NCBI GenBank assembly: GCA_965206395.1
Contig: CBDBJK010000038.1
Span: forward strand, 310,001-374,000
Reading direction: 5' to 3'
From: CBDBJK01 sp965206395
GTDB lineage: Bacteria; Chloroflexota; Dehalococcoidia; Lucifugimonadales; CATOSD01
DNA: 64,000 nt
Position 1 is the first letter of the stretch, and the number at the start of each line of letters is the position of its first letter. Shown in pieces: positions 17,124 to 25,496 of this stretch. The notes below the pieces were generated by a model, which worked only from the letters and a program-made list of their open reading frames with translations, searched no databases and had not been told where the DNA came from. A program made the translations under genes and the position numbers.

Positions 17124-17765
17124 ATGGCCCCACATTACCAGGACAGCAGCATTACGATTCATAAACTGAAGTGCGGCCCCTACGACAACAACGCGTATCT
17201 TCTGGTGTGTCCGCAGACTAACGAGAGCATCCTAATCGACACCCCAGCCGAGCCTGACAAGCTAATCGAGGCCGCTAAAGCGACCAACGTCAAGGCCATT
17301 CTCATCACCCATAACCATATGGATCATCTGCTGGGATTCGATGATGTCACGTCGGCTATCGACGCACCTGTAGCCATAGGCGAGGCCGACGCTCATGCGT
17401 TGAAGAAGCCGCCAGCGCGTCTCCTGAAGGACGGAGACGAGATCAAGGCAGGCACAATCACGCTGAAGGCCATCGCAACCCCAGGCCATACCCCAGGCTC
17501 AACGTGCTATACGGTGGGCAACAGCATTTTCACCGGCGACACGCTCTTTCCAGGCGGCCCCGGCAAGACTGGATCGTCGGAAAACCTCAAGCAGATTATA
17601 GAGAGCATTACCAGCAAGCTGCTTGTATTTGGAGACGACCTCGCGGTCTACCCCGGACACGGCGACGACGGCAGCATCAAGTCCTCAAGGGAGGAATACG
17701 GCGTCTACACGTCGAAAGAGCATCCCGACGATCTCTTCGGAGACGTGCTCTGGCTCACAACCTAA
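17124..17765 (+). CDS. MBL-fold metallo-hydrolase (glyoxalase II-like)
   Basis: A 213-aa metallo-beta-lactamase-fold hydrolase. The metal ligands are in ITHNHMDHLLG (His63, His65, Asp67, His68), TPGHTPGS (His122), IFTGDTLF (Asp139) and VYPGHGDD (final His). The layout matches the glyoxalase II/persulfide dioxygenase-like group, but the C-terminal substrate-binding helical domain of true glyoxalase II is absent, so the substrate is open. ATG 17124 has CAGGAGG 5-10 nt upstream; the longer frame from 17019 is rejected. Confidence 0.9.
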   Translation: MAPHYQDSSITIHKLKCGPYDNNAYLLVCPQTNESILIDTPAEPDKLIEAAKATNVKAILITHNHMDHLLGFDDVTSAIDAPVAIGEADAHALKKPPARLLKDGDEIKAGTITLKAIATPGHTPGSTCYTVGNSIFTGDTLFPGGPGKTGSSENLKQIIESITSKLLVFGDDLAVYPGHGDDGSIKSSREEYGVYTSKEHPDDLFGDVLWLTT

Positions 17766-17851
17766 TAGCATGGGGCAATTGGCCCCTGAACTTCTCATTG
17801 CAGAGGCCCTGCTGCGGTGCTACACTTTGTGATATGCATCACATTGTGTAG

Positions 17852-18565
17852 TTGGATTGGAAGGAGGTAGTGACAGAACGTAATAACGGCCTTCAGCTAG
17901 TGCCCTGGAAGATCACCGACATAGCTATTGCTATTGCGATGGTGTTCGCCAGTTTCTTCGCCCTACTGGTGTTGCTCAGGATTGTGCTTGATGTCATTGG
18001 AGTAGAGGAACAGACATTCCTCGCACCCTGGTTCATCGGCATATTCGAAGGATTGATGCTTGGGACCGTCTGGGTCTTCGGCATCAAGAAATACCATGTT
18101 CGATGGCAAATTCTGGGGCTGAGATATTCCAGAGTACGGTGGAGCTTTGCATTGCCCTGGCTGGCCTTGCTGGGCAGCATAATTTTCACAGGCGTATACA
18201 CAGCCATAGTCAATGCGCTTGGAGTAGATTCACTTCTGCCACCTTCCATACCGGATGATGTACTAGGCGACGGCTTTCAAAGACTGACAAGCATACTTAT
18301 CATCGGGCTTTGGGGGCCATTCGCAGAGGAAATCTTCTTCAGGGGATTCGTGCTAGCTGGGCTGATAGCCCCGTTGGGCACGACGAGGGCCGCGGTCGTA
18401 AGCTCAATCATATTCGCTGCCGCGCACCTGACATTTGGCACGCTGATTCCTATATTTGTTACGGGTATGCTCCTTGCCTGGTTATATCTCAGAACGCGGT
18501 CCGTATGGCCGCCCATAATAGCGCACATGGCCCAGAACCTGCTTGCGCTGTTAGCCGCGCCTTGA
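17852..18565 (+). CDS. CPBP-family intramembrane metalloprotease
   Basis: A 237-aa multipass membrane protein of the CPBP (CAAX/ABI) family. The glutamate motif is WGPFAEEIFFRGF (Glu159, Glu160, Arg164), the second motif is IFAAAHLTFG (His192), and the third is PPIIAHMAQN. Six to seven hydrophobic segments are visible. In bacteria such proteins act in maturation of peptides, self-immunity or membrane protein regulation. The start is uncertain: TTG 17852 gives the longest frame but lacks a ribosome site, while GTG 17870 sits only 2 nt after AGGAGG. Confidence 0.88.
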   Translation: MDWKEVVTERNNGLQLVPWKITDIAIAIAMVFASFFALLVLLRIVLDVIGVEEQTFLAPWFIGIFEGLMLGTVWVFGIKKYHVRWQILGLRYSRVRWSFALPWLALLGSIIFTGVYTAIVNALGVDSLLPPSIPDDVLGDGFQRLTSILIIGLWGPFAEEIFFRGFVLAGLIAPLGTTRAAVVSSIIFAAAHLTFGTLIPIFVTGMLLAWLYLRTRSVWPPIIAHMAQNLLALLAAP

Positions 18566-18628
18566 GGTTCAAGCCTGAGTATAAAGCAGGGTTGCCCGAT
18601 GCCTTATCTCGTTCTAGCCGGAATATTA

Positions 18629-18742
18629 ATGTCATTCTGAACGAAGCGGAGCGGAGTGAAGAATCTAAGACGTTCCATATTACTGAGGGCAAAACTCTTA
18701 TCCTTCCAAAGAAGGATCGTCGCAAGCTCCTCGGAATGACAT
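18629..18742. repeat. Inverted repeat of the TGTCATTC type (MITE-like)
   Basis: The ends are ATGTCATTCTGAACGAAG and CTCCTCGGAATGACAT. The inner part carries GAAGCGGAGCGGAGTGAAGAATCT. A related copy in the opposite sense lies at 25325-25425. It fills the CPBP-trpA gap and ends 13 bp before the trpA start. Confidence 0.8.
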
Positions 18743-18755
18743 AGGTAGGTTTATT

Positions 18756-19562
18756 TTGTTACGTAACCTTAATCGAATCGATGTAAAACTCAAGGCTCTA
18801 AAGGAAGCAGGACAGACCGCGCTGGTTCCGTTCGTCACTGTGGGCTTCCCAGACGTGGAAACGTCCGAAGCCCTGGCGGAGGCGATCATAGATTCAGGCG
18901 GCGACATGCTGGAGCTGGGCATTCCGTTCAGCGACCCGCTGGCGGACGGCCCTACCATCCAGATGACCAGCTTCAAGGCGCTTCAGCAGGGCGTCACCGT
19001 GCGCGCGGCGCTGGACATGGTGACGCGTCTGAGGGATAAGGGAGTCGATGCCCCACTGATATTCATGGGGTACTACAATCCCTATCTGCACTATGGCATC
19101 GAGAGCTTTGTCCGAGACGCCGCCGACGCGGGATTGGATGGTCTCATCGTTCCCGACCTGCCCGCAGAGGAGTCCGGGCCACTACGGAAGCTCTGCGAAG
19201 AGCGTAATATACACCTGATTCCGCTGCTTGCGCCCACTAGCACGGACGAGCGGATAGCTCAGGCTTGCAAAGAGGCCAGGGGGTTTATATACTGCGTTAG
19301 CCTTACCGGGGTGACTGGGGCTAGGCGGGACTTGTCTTCAAGCGTCGAGAGTCTGGTCAGCAGGGTTCGCCGCCATACAGACCTGCCGATTCTAGTAGGC
19401 TTCGGCGTATCGCAACGAGAGCATGTGGAGGCTATTGGTCGTTTCGCGGATGGAGCAGTAGTAGCCAGCGCACTGCTCGATGCCATAGACAAGTCCCCAA
19501 GGGAACGATTGCTGGAAACCGCCAGGGAGTTCGTGAAAGGGCTGAAAGATGGCAAGCATTAG
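18756..19562 (+). CDS. trpA: Tryptophan synthase alpha chain
   Basis: A 268-aa TIM-barrel enzyme cleaving indole-3-glycerol phosphate to indole and glyceraldehyde 3-phosphate. The catalytic residues are Glu53 and Asp64 in MLELGIPFSDPLADGP; FMGYYNP, LIVPDLP, LTGVTGAR and VGFGVS (phosphate-binding) follow in the usual order. The start is TTG 18756. trpB is not adjacent, so trpA stands apart from the rest of a trp operon in this window; aroH and aroF lie downstream beyond the ankyrin lipoprotein gene and IS630 copy B. Confidence 0.97.
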   Translation: MLRNLNRIDVKLKALKEAGQTALVPFVTVGFPDVETSEALAEAIIDSGGDMLELGIPFSDPLADGPTIQMTSFKALQQGVTVRAALDMVTRLRDKGVDAPLIFMGYYNPYLHYGIESFVRDAADAGLDGLIVPDLPAEESGPLRKLCEERNIHLIPLLAPTSTDERIAQACKEARGFIYCVSLTGVTGARRDLSSSVESLVSRVRRHTDLPILVGFGVSQREHVEAIGRFADGAVVASALLDAIDKSPRERLLETAREFVKGLKDGKH

Positions 19563-19576
19563 AGTGAAATAGCACT

Positions 19577-20089
19577 ATGAAATCGAGCTTGTTCTTCTTT
19601 TTCACTATACTGGTGTTGGTGGTCGGGTGCAGCGCCTCAGATAAACCAGAGCCACCCGATCTCTCAATATGGGGAGCTGTGGCTGACGGACATATTGAAC
19701 TCGTTAAACAGCATCTGGAAGCAGGAACAGATGCCTCTGAGACTTTGCAGGATAGAATCCCTGGCTACGGAGGAACTCGTTTGCATGTTGCGGTCTTGGC
19801 CGATCAAAAGGAAGTTGCAAAACTGCTACTGACAAATGGAGCAGATGTCAACGCGAAGGCTGAGGATGAGTTTGGAAGGATGCCTTTGCATTGGGCGGCG
19901 GCTATTGGTCGCGGGCAATTCGCGGAGTTACTTGTCGAGGCGGGAGCGGATGTAAACGCAAGGGACCAATTTGGATATACCCCACTGGATGCAACTCTCG
20001 TTGAGCTAGAGCAAGAAGAACAGGCTAAACTCGAAATTGCCGACTACCTACGAAAAAATGGGGGCAAGAATCGAAGTGAGCTAGAGTAG
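19577..20089 (+). CDS. Ankyrin-repeat lipoprotein
   Basis: A 170-aa exported protein with an N-terminal signal and lipobox (LVLVVGCSAS, Cys at about residue 18). Four ankyrin repeats follow: DLSIWGAVADGHIELVKQHLEAG, TRLHVAVLADQKEVAKLLLTNGADVNAKAE, MPLHWAAAIGRGQFAELLVEAGADVNARD and a final TPLDATL (read in pieces). Probably membrane-anchored and protein-binding. It starts 14 bp after trpA and may be co-transcribed with it, though no functional link is evident. Confidence 0.85.
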   Translation: MKSSLFFFFTILVLVVGCSASDKPEPPDLSIWGAVADGHIELVKQHLEAGTDASETLQDRIPGYGGTRLHVAVLADQKEVAKLLLTNGADVNAKAEDEFGRMPLHWAAAIGRGQFAELLVEAGADVNARDQFGYTPLDATLVELEQEEQAKLEIADYLRKNGGKNRSELE

Positions 20090-20140
20090 CCACATCAACT
20101 GGACTTAATCGTTTGTGAAAAATACTGTGACAAGGTACTA

Positions 20141-21389
20141 GTGGTCCAACATCATTGAAATGAATACCATGATAGTCATTGTTCCTCTTGGGGGTTCAAT
20201 CGTAACGTTGAACCGAGGAGGAACCATGATGTCTACCAAGAAGTACCGTATCAGACTGACTACCGACGAACAACAGGAACTCAACGCCTTGGTCTCACGC
20301 GGTCGGGCTGCGGCGTACAAACAGACCCATGCGCGCATTCTGCTGATGAGCGATGAGTCACGCTCGGACGGGGGAATGAAGGACGCGGACATCACCAGCG
20401 CGCTCGGTGTGGGACAGTCAACGGTCGAGCGAATACGCAAGCGCTGTGTGGAGGAGGGGGTCGAGTCTGCGCTGAATCGCAAAAAGCAACTGCGTCGGCG
20501 TCAAAAGAGACTGGACGGCGAAGGTGAAGCACGGTTGATAGCGATGGCCTGCGGGGAACCGCCGGAGGGGCGTGCCAGTTGGACCCTGAAGCTGTTGGCT
20601 GACCAGTTGGTCGAGTGTGAGATAGTCGGGACCATTAGCACCGAGACGGTTCGCCAGGCGCTTAAAAAAAAACGAACTGAAGCCGTGGCTGAAGCAGAGT
20701 TGGTGCATCCCGCCCGGTCAGAGCGCGGAGTTTGTGTGCGCGATGGAAGACGTGATGGAAGACGTACTGGAGGTCTACCAACGGCCGTACGATGGGAATG
20801 AGGTTCTGGTGTGCATGGATGAGACGAGCAAACAGCAAGTCAAGGAGACGCGAGTGCCGCGTCCCGCAGCGCCCGGCTTATCGGCGGCATACGACTACGA
20901 ATACGAGCGCAATGGAGTGAGCAGCCTGTTCATGCTGTTTGCACCGTTGGACGGATGGCGCCGAGTCGAGGTCAGAGAGCGTCGCACGAAGGTGGACTGG
21001 GCGCATGTGATAAAGAAACTGGTCGACGAGGACTACCCTGACAGAGACCGGATCGTGCTGGTAATGGACAATCTCAACACTCACAAGCTGTCCTCGCTAT
21101 ACGAGGCATTCGAGCCTGCTGAGGCGAGGCGTATAGCTGAGCGACTGGAGATACACTACACTCCCAAACACGGGAGTTGGTTGAATATGGCGGAGATAGA
21201 GATCGGTGTGCTGGCTCGACAGTGCCTGGACCGACGGATTGCCAATCAAGACATCCTGCGCGGCGAGGTCAATGCTTGGCAGAATCAACGCAACCGGGAT
21301 GTGATACGAATGGATTGGCGCTTCACTACCGAGGATGCGCGCATCAAGCTAAAGTCACTCTACCCATCAATACAAAAACGTTGAACCAC
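20141..21389 (+). mobile_element. IS630-family element, copy B (1249 bp)
   Basis: Complete, with termini GTGGTCCAAC and GTTGAACCAC and TA duplications inside CTAG on both sides (20139-20140, 21390-21391). It is 12 bp longer than copies A and C because of a GACGTGATGGAA tandem duplication near 20750. It separates the ankyrin lipoprotein gene from aroH and ends 15 bp before the aroH start. Confidence 0.95.
20226..21384 (+). CDS. IS630-family transposase, two frames joined at an A9 tract
   Basis: Same architecture as copy A. Frame A starts at ATG 20226 after GGAGG, the slippage tract A9 is at 20664-20672, and frame B ends at 21384. The 12-bp duplication adds MEDV once (MEDVMEDVLEV). It differs from the other copies by Met for Val before DWRFTTED. 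Catalytic motifs are intact. Confidence 0.92.
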
Positions 21390-21404
21390 TAGAGAAGCTA
21401 GACT

Positions 21405-21776
21405 ATGACAAAAGTACGGGGAATACGAGGCGCAACGACCGCCGAATGTAACACCAAGGAAGCCATAGTGCAGGCGACCAAGGAGTTGCTGGAAGAGCTT
21501 ATCGAGGCCAACGATATTGAAGCCGACGACGTGGCCTCCGCAATCTTCAGCACGACCCCAGACCTCAACGCCGAGTTTCCTGCGGTAGCGGCAAGGCAGT
21601 TGGGTTGGATCTATGTTGCCCTCATGTGCGGACATGAAATGGCCGTTCCCGACGCGCAGACTCTGTGTGTAAGGGTGATGGTATTGATAAACACCGACAA
21701 GTCTCCACAGGAACTTCGCAACGTATACCTCAGAGGAGCCAAGAACCTGAGGGCTAGAGGCACGGAGGAGGTGTAG
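21405..21776 (+). CDS. aroH: Chorismate mutase, AroH class
   Basis: A 123-aa monofunctional chorismate mutase of the Bacillus subtilis AroH type, converting chorismate to prephenate for phenylalanine and tyrosine. Diagnostic segments are VRGIRGATTAECNTKEAIVQATKELL (in pieces), IFSTTPDLNAEFPAVAARQLGW, and the C-terminal RVMVLINTD and HVYLRGAKNLR-like region. The ribosome site is weak, and IS630 copy B ends only 15 bp upstream, so the gene may now be read from IS-derived or hybrid signals. The stop is 3 bp before aroF, so the two form an operon. Confidence 0.93.
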   Translation: MTKVRGIRGATTAECNTKEAIVQATKELLEELIEANDIEADDVASAIFSTTPDLNAEFPAVAARQLGWIYVALMCGHEMAVPDAQTLCVRVMVLINTDKSPQELRNVYLRGAKNLRARGTEEV

Positions 21777-21779
21777 AAC

Positions 21780-22805
21780 ATGATTGTTGTAATGAGCATG
21801 GGTTCTTCCCAAGAGAATATTGACAACCTTCTGGAACATCTTCAGAAAAAAGGGCTTAGCGCACAGCTCAACCAGGGAGTGGATCGCACCGTTTTAGGCA
21901 TATTAGGCGAGATATACTCCGAGCTTCAGGACGAGCTTGAGCTGATGGCCGGGGTGCAGGAGGTATTCCGCGTAACAAAGCCATACAAGCTCGCCAGCCG
22001 TGAGTTCTCTGCCAGCGACACCGTCGTCAAGATAGGCGATAGCGGCGTAGCCATCGGCGGGGGCGAGTTCGTGGCGTTTGCCGGGCCGTGCGCCGTGGAA
22101 AACGAGGAGCAGGTGTTGGCGACGGCAAGAGCGGTCAAGGCAGCCGGGGCCAAAGTCTTGCGAGGAGGCGCATTCAAACCCAGGACATCACCGTACAGCT
22201 TCCGTGGCATGGGCGAGGACGGCCTCAAGCTACTGGCGGAGGCCCGTGAGGAAACCGGCCTGCCTATCATCACCGAAGTAATGTCTCAGAGAGACGTGGA
22301 GCTTGTCAGCCGCTACGCCGACGTACTGCAAATCGGCGCTCGCAATATGCAAAACTACTCGCTGCTCGACGAGGTTGGTATCCTAGACAAGCCTGTGATG
22401 GTGAAGCGTAGCTTCTCCGCTACCTATGAAGACTGGCTCAATTCGGCTGAATACGTCATGGCCGGAGGCAACCATCAGGTTATCCTCTGCGAGCGCGGAA
22501 TCCGCACGTTCGAGACCTTCACCCGCAACACGATGGACCTCAATGCTGTACCGGCAGTGCAACACTTGAGCCATCTGCCCATAGTTGTCGATCCCAGTCA
22601 CGGCACAGGCAAGTGGTATCTGGTGACACCTCTCGCGAGGGCTGCGGCGGCGGTAGGAGCCAATGGCCTCATCATCGAGGTGCATCCCAACCCAGACGTA
22701 GCCAAGTGCGATGGCGCGCAGTCTCTTACATTTGAGAACTTCTCGAAGCTGATGGCCCAGGTTTCAGCTATCAGAGACTCGGTGATGATCGAAGCTTCCG
22801 TGTAA
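21780..22805 (+). CDS. aroF: 3-deoxy-7-phosphoheptulonate synthase (DAHP synthase), AroF class I-beta
   Basis: A 341-aa first enzyme of the shikimate pathway, condensing phosphoenolpyruvate and erythrose 4-phosphate. An N-terminal ferredoxin-like regulatory domain (about residues 1-70, MIVVMSMGSSQENIDNLLEHL) precedes the barrel, as in the Thermotoga-type enzyme. Motifs are FAGPCAVENEEQ, LRGGAFKPRTSPYSFRGMGE, MQNYSLLDEVG, VDPSHGTGKW and EVHPNP. A good GGAGG precedes ATG 21780. Co-transcribed with aroH, a common pairing that may allow joint feedback control. Confidence 0.96.
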   Translation: MIVVMSMGSSQENIDNLLEHLQKKGLSAQLNQGVDRTVLGILGEIYSELQDELELMAGVQEVFRVTKPYKLASREFSASDTVVKIGDSGVAIGGGEFVAFAGPCAVENEEQVLATARAVKAAGAKVLRGGAFKPRTSPYSFRGMGEDGLKLLAEAREETGLPIITEVMSQRDVELVSRYADVLQIGARNMQNYSLLDEVGILDKPVMVKRSFSATYEDWLNSAEYVMAGGNHQVILCERGIRTFETFTRNTMDLNAVPAVQHLSHLPIVVDPSHGTGKWYLVTPLARAAAAVGANGLIIEVHPNPDVAKCDGAQSLTFENFSKLMAQVSAIRDSVMIEASV

Positions 22806-22849
22806 AGGGCTGCAGGGCGGTTCGGTATCACTGGCTATTACATGAGTAT

Positions 22850-23052
22850 GAATACCCAAGCCAAATAAACGGCTAAGGTCTCACCCTCATCCCTCCGCAG
22901 AGGCGGAGTCCGAAGATGTTCTATCTAAGGAGTCGGACAACCTTCTCCCATCGAGGGAGAAGGGGTTAACTTCCTCTCCCTTCACGGGAGGATTGTCCGG
23001 TTCCTTAATTTGTATAATACCGGACTCCGCCTCTGCGGAGAGGTGAGGGTGT
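22850..23052. repeat. Long palindromic intergenic repeat
   Basis: A nested structure: outer arms CTCACCCTCATCCCTCCGC and the complementary right side GCGGAGAGGTGAGGGTG; next pair CAGAGGCGGAGTCCG and CGGACTCCGCCTCTG; innermost hairpin CTTCTCCC/GGGAGAAG followed by CTCTCCC/GGGAG. Its left flank (CCAAATAAACGGCTAAGGTC) matches, inverted, the flank of the repeat at 39262-39395, so the unit is larger than the palindromes and MITE-like. It occupies the aroF-MFS gap. Confidence 0.85.
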
Positions 23053-23130
23053 TCTTCCCGTTTAGCTGCACATACAGAAGCCAATTCATCAGAACAGGCC
23101 GCCCAAACTTTATGACAGCCACATCCGCCA

Positions 23131-24342
23131 ATGTTTAGCTTTCTGACCGACGCGCCGCCTCCGCGTCGAACACTCTTCTTCGGCTCGACAATGCACGTCT
23201 GGAACGATCTTTTCGTCGCTCTGATGGTTCCTTTGCTGCCCCTCATCAAAGAGGATATGAACCTCTCCTTTACCGAGGTAGGGCTGTTAAGGTCGGTGTT
23301 TGGCGGGGCCACTGCTGTTTTACAGATACCTGTGGGTTTTCTGGCCGAGTCGATGGGCGAGTTCTGGTTGCTTATCTGGGGGAACATCTGGGTGGCCCTC
23401 GGACTTGTGGCGATGGCCCTCTCTTCTGTGTTCGTAATCCTGCTGATAACGAGCATGATTGCAGGTCTGGGCGCAGGCGCTCAACATCCTCTTGCGTCCA
23501 GCATGGTGTCCCGTGCATATGACGACAAGGGCCGCGCCACAGCGGTCGGCACCGTCAATTTCGCGGGAGACCTGGGCAAGATGATAGCCCCCATCGTGGC
23601 TGGTGTTATCGCCATTCAATTCGGATGGCGTGCCGCGCTCTGGGCCGTTGGCGTAGCAGGCGTCATCTTTATGATGCTGTCTATGACAGTGCGCCGAAGC
23701 GTGGACATCGCCCGACCCGAGCGCGGAGCATCACACGAAACCGACGGAGCCGACAACAACACTCTAATGGGTGGATTCATCACACTAAGCGGCATCGGCT
23801 TCCTCGACTCCGCAACCAGAGGCGCGTCGCTGGTATTCCTACCCTTTGTCATGGACGCCAAGGACATGAGCGCAGCGCAAATCAGCGCGATGTTGTTCTT
23901 GCTGTTCGCAGGTGGCGCGGCAGGGAAATTCGTCTGTGGCTGGCTTGGAGACCGCTACAGTGTAGTCAACGTCATATGGGGAACCAAGGGTTTGACGGCC
24001 TTGCTGCTGGTCGTATCGCTGTGGGCGTCGCCGCTCGCTATCGCGCCACTGATGGTTGTGCTGGGCATCGGACTCAATGGCACGTCGTCGGCGCTGTACG
24101 CTACCGTAGCCGACTTCGTTCTGGCACACCGTCGCGCCCGACTCTACGGTGTCTACTACACCACCAACGAGGGCGGCACAGTGCTGGCTCCGATAGTCTA
24201 CGGACTCATCGCCGACCTGTCGAGCCTCAACGTCACCATGATAGTAATGGGAATCGCCACCGCGTTCATCCTGCCAGCCAGCCTGACGCTCAGAAGGTAC
24301 CTTTCTCCTGGCTCAGCGACAGTGGGCAGGGCAGAGGCATGA
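23131..24342 (+). CDS. Major facilitator superfamily transporter
   Basis: A 403-aa, 12-segment inner-membrane transporter. The N-terminal half has HVWNDLFVALMVPLLPLIKED, the loop 2-3 region around VFGGATAVLQIPVGFLAESMG, and GLGAGAQHPLASSMVSRAY; the domain boundary loop is polar (about residues 190-210). The pattern resembles the Fsr (fosmidomycin-resistance) branch of MFS, with the conserved NDL near the start. Substrate cannot be deduced. No good ribosome site lies before ATG 23131, and another start nearby is possible. Confidence 0.85.
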   Translation: MFSFLTDAPPPRRTLFFGSTMHVWNDLFVALMVPLLPLIKEDMNLSFTEVGLLRSVFGGATAVLQIPVGFLAESMGEFWLLIWGNIWVALGLVAMALSSVFVILLITSMIAGLGAGAQHPLASSMVSRAYDDKGRATAVGTVNFAGDLGKMIAPIVAGVIAIQFGWRAALWAVGVAGVIFMMLSMTVRRSVDIARPERGASHETDGADNNTLMGGFITLSGIGFLDSATRGASLVFLPFVMDAKDMSAAQISAMLFLLFAGGAAGKFVCGWLGDRYSVVNVIWGTKGLTALLLVVSLWASPLAIAPLMVVLGIGLNGTSSALYATVADFVLAHRRARLYGVYYTTNEGGTVLAPIVYGLIADLSSLNVTMIVMGIATAFILPASLTLRRYLSPGSATVGRAEA

Positions 24343-24421
24343 CGGGTGTGTCCAGCCTATACGCGCCTTGACGCTGCCGAGACACCCATGCTAGTATCCC
24401 AGATACTTGACCATTAACTTA

Positions 24422-25301
24422 GAGCGTCTAACAAAACCTAATAAAAGGGGTTAGAATCTGGACATTCTCTGGAGGAGGATGACCTAATGTCTAAGCCCCT
24501 TGTAAGCGATGAATTCTGGGAACTGGTGCAACCTTTACTGCCGCCACAACCACCGAAGCCGAAAGGAGGAAGGCCCAGGATACCTGACAGACAGGTCCTA
24601 AGTGGGATACTGTTCGTGCTAAAGACAGGCATTGGCTGGGAAGACCTACCCAAGGAGATGGACTGTGGCAGTGGGATGACCTGCTGGAGGCGCCTCAGAG
24701 ATTGGCACCAGTCGGGAGTCTGGGAGCGCATCCACTTGGTATGCCTTGAGCGCCTGCAAGCAGCTGAGCGCATAGACTGGACTCGCGCAGTGCTGGACAG
24801 TGCTTCAGTGCGAGCAGTTTTTGGGGGCAGAAAACAGGCCCCAACCCCACGGACAGGGCGAAGGCGGGTAGCAAGCATCATATCATAACCGATGCCCAGG
24901 GCATTCCACTGGCGGTCAGGTTGACTGGCGCGAACGCTCACGATGTCACCCAAGCCCTTGAGTTGGTGGATGCCATACCTGCTGTCAAGGGCAAGCGAGG
25001 CAGGCCTCGCAAGCGTCCTCTTCAGGCGCAGGGAGACAGAGGGTATGACTCTGAGCCTGTTCGCAAGGAGTTGAAGAAGCGACATATCTGGCCGCTGCTG
25101 GCCAAGCGAGGTGAGCCGCATGGCAGCGGGTTGGGTGTGCATAGATGGGTGGTTGAGAGAAGCCTGAGTTGGCTTCATCAGTTCCGACGCTTACGGGTTC
25201 GATATGAGCGCAGGGCAGACATACATGAGGCTTTCTTGGCCATAGGTTGTGCCATCATCTGCTCTCGCTTTCTGTTCCAATAATGGTTTTGTTAGACGCT
25301 C
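24422..25301 (+). mobile_element. ISa copy 3, IS5-family insertion sequence (880 bp)
   Basis: Complete, with perfect inverted repeats and TTA on both sides (24419-24421, 25302-25304). The sequence appears identical to copy 2, 10.3 kb upstream in the same orientation, so recombination between them could delete the intervening trpA-aroF region. Confidence 0.96.
24487..25283 (+). CDS. IS5-family transposase (orfA/orfB, -1 frameshift)
   Basis: As in copy 2: orfA 24487-24888, then orfB in the -1 frame to 25283, joined near the T5G5 run at about 24818-24827. Both protein frames are identical to copy 2. Confidence 0.92.
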
Positions 25302-25324
25302 TTAGAACGCCTGGCAAAATCACA

Positions 25325-25425
25325 ATGTCATTCCGAGGAGCCTGCGACGAGGAATCTAAGCCTTTGCCATTACGAGATGGGACGCTAAGATTCTTCACTC
25401 CGCTCCGCTTCACTCAGAATGACAT
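25325..25425. repeat. Inverted repeat of the TGTCATTC type (MITE-like)
   Basis: The ends are ATGTCATTCCGAGGAG and CTCAGAATGACAT, with inner TCTTCACTCCGCTCCGCTTC. It is the opposite-sense relative of 18629-18742. It lies between ISa copy 3 and ribF. Confidence 0.8.
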
Positions 25426-25496
25426 ATGGCAAGTTCATTTTGGTAGGCGCTCTAAGGGGCGTTCCGGCGGTGGTAGAACTCATAAATGAGCCAAAC

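Noticed and set aside
18310..18744. 144-codon frame overlapping the CPBP gene and repeat
   Set aside because: It runs out of frame through CPBP protease codons and into a repeat element.
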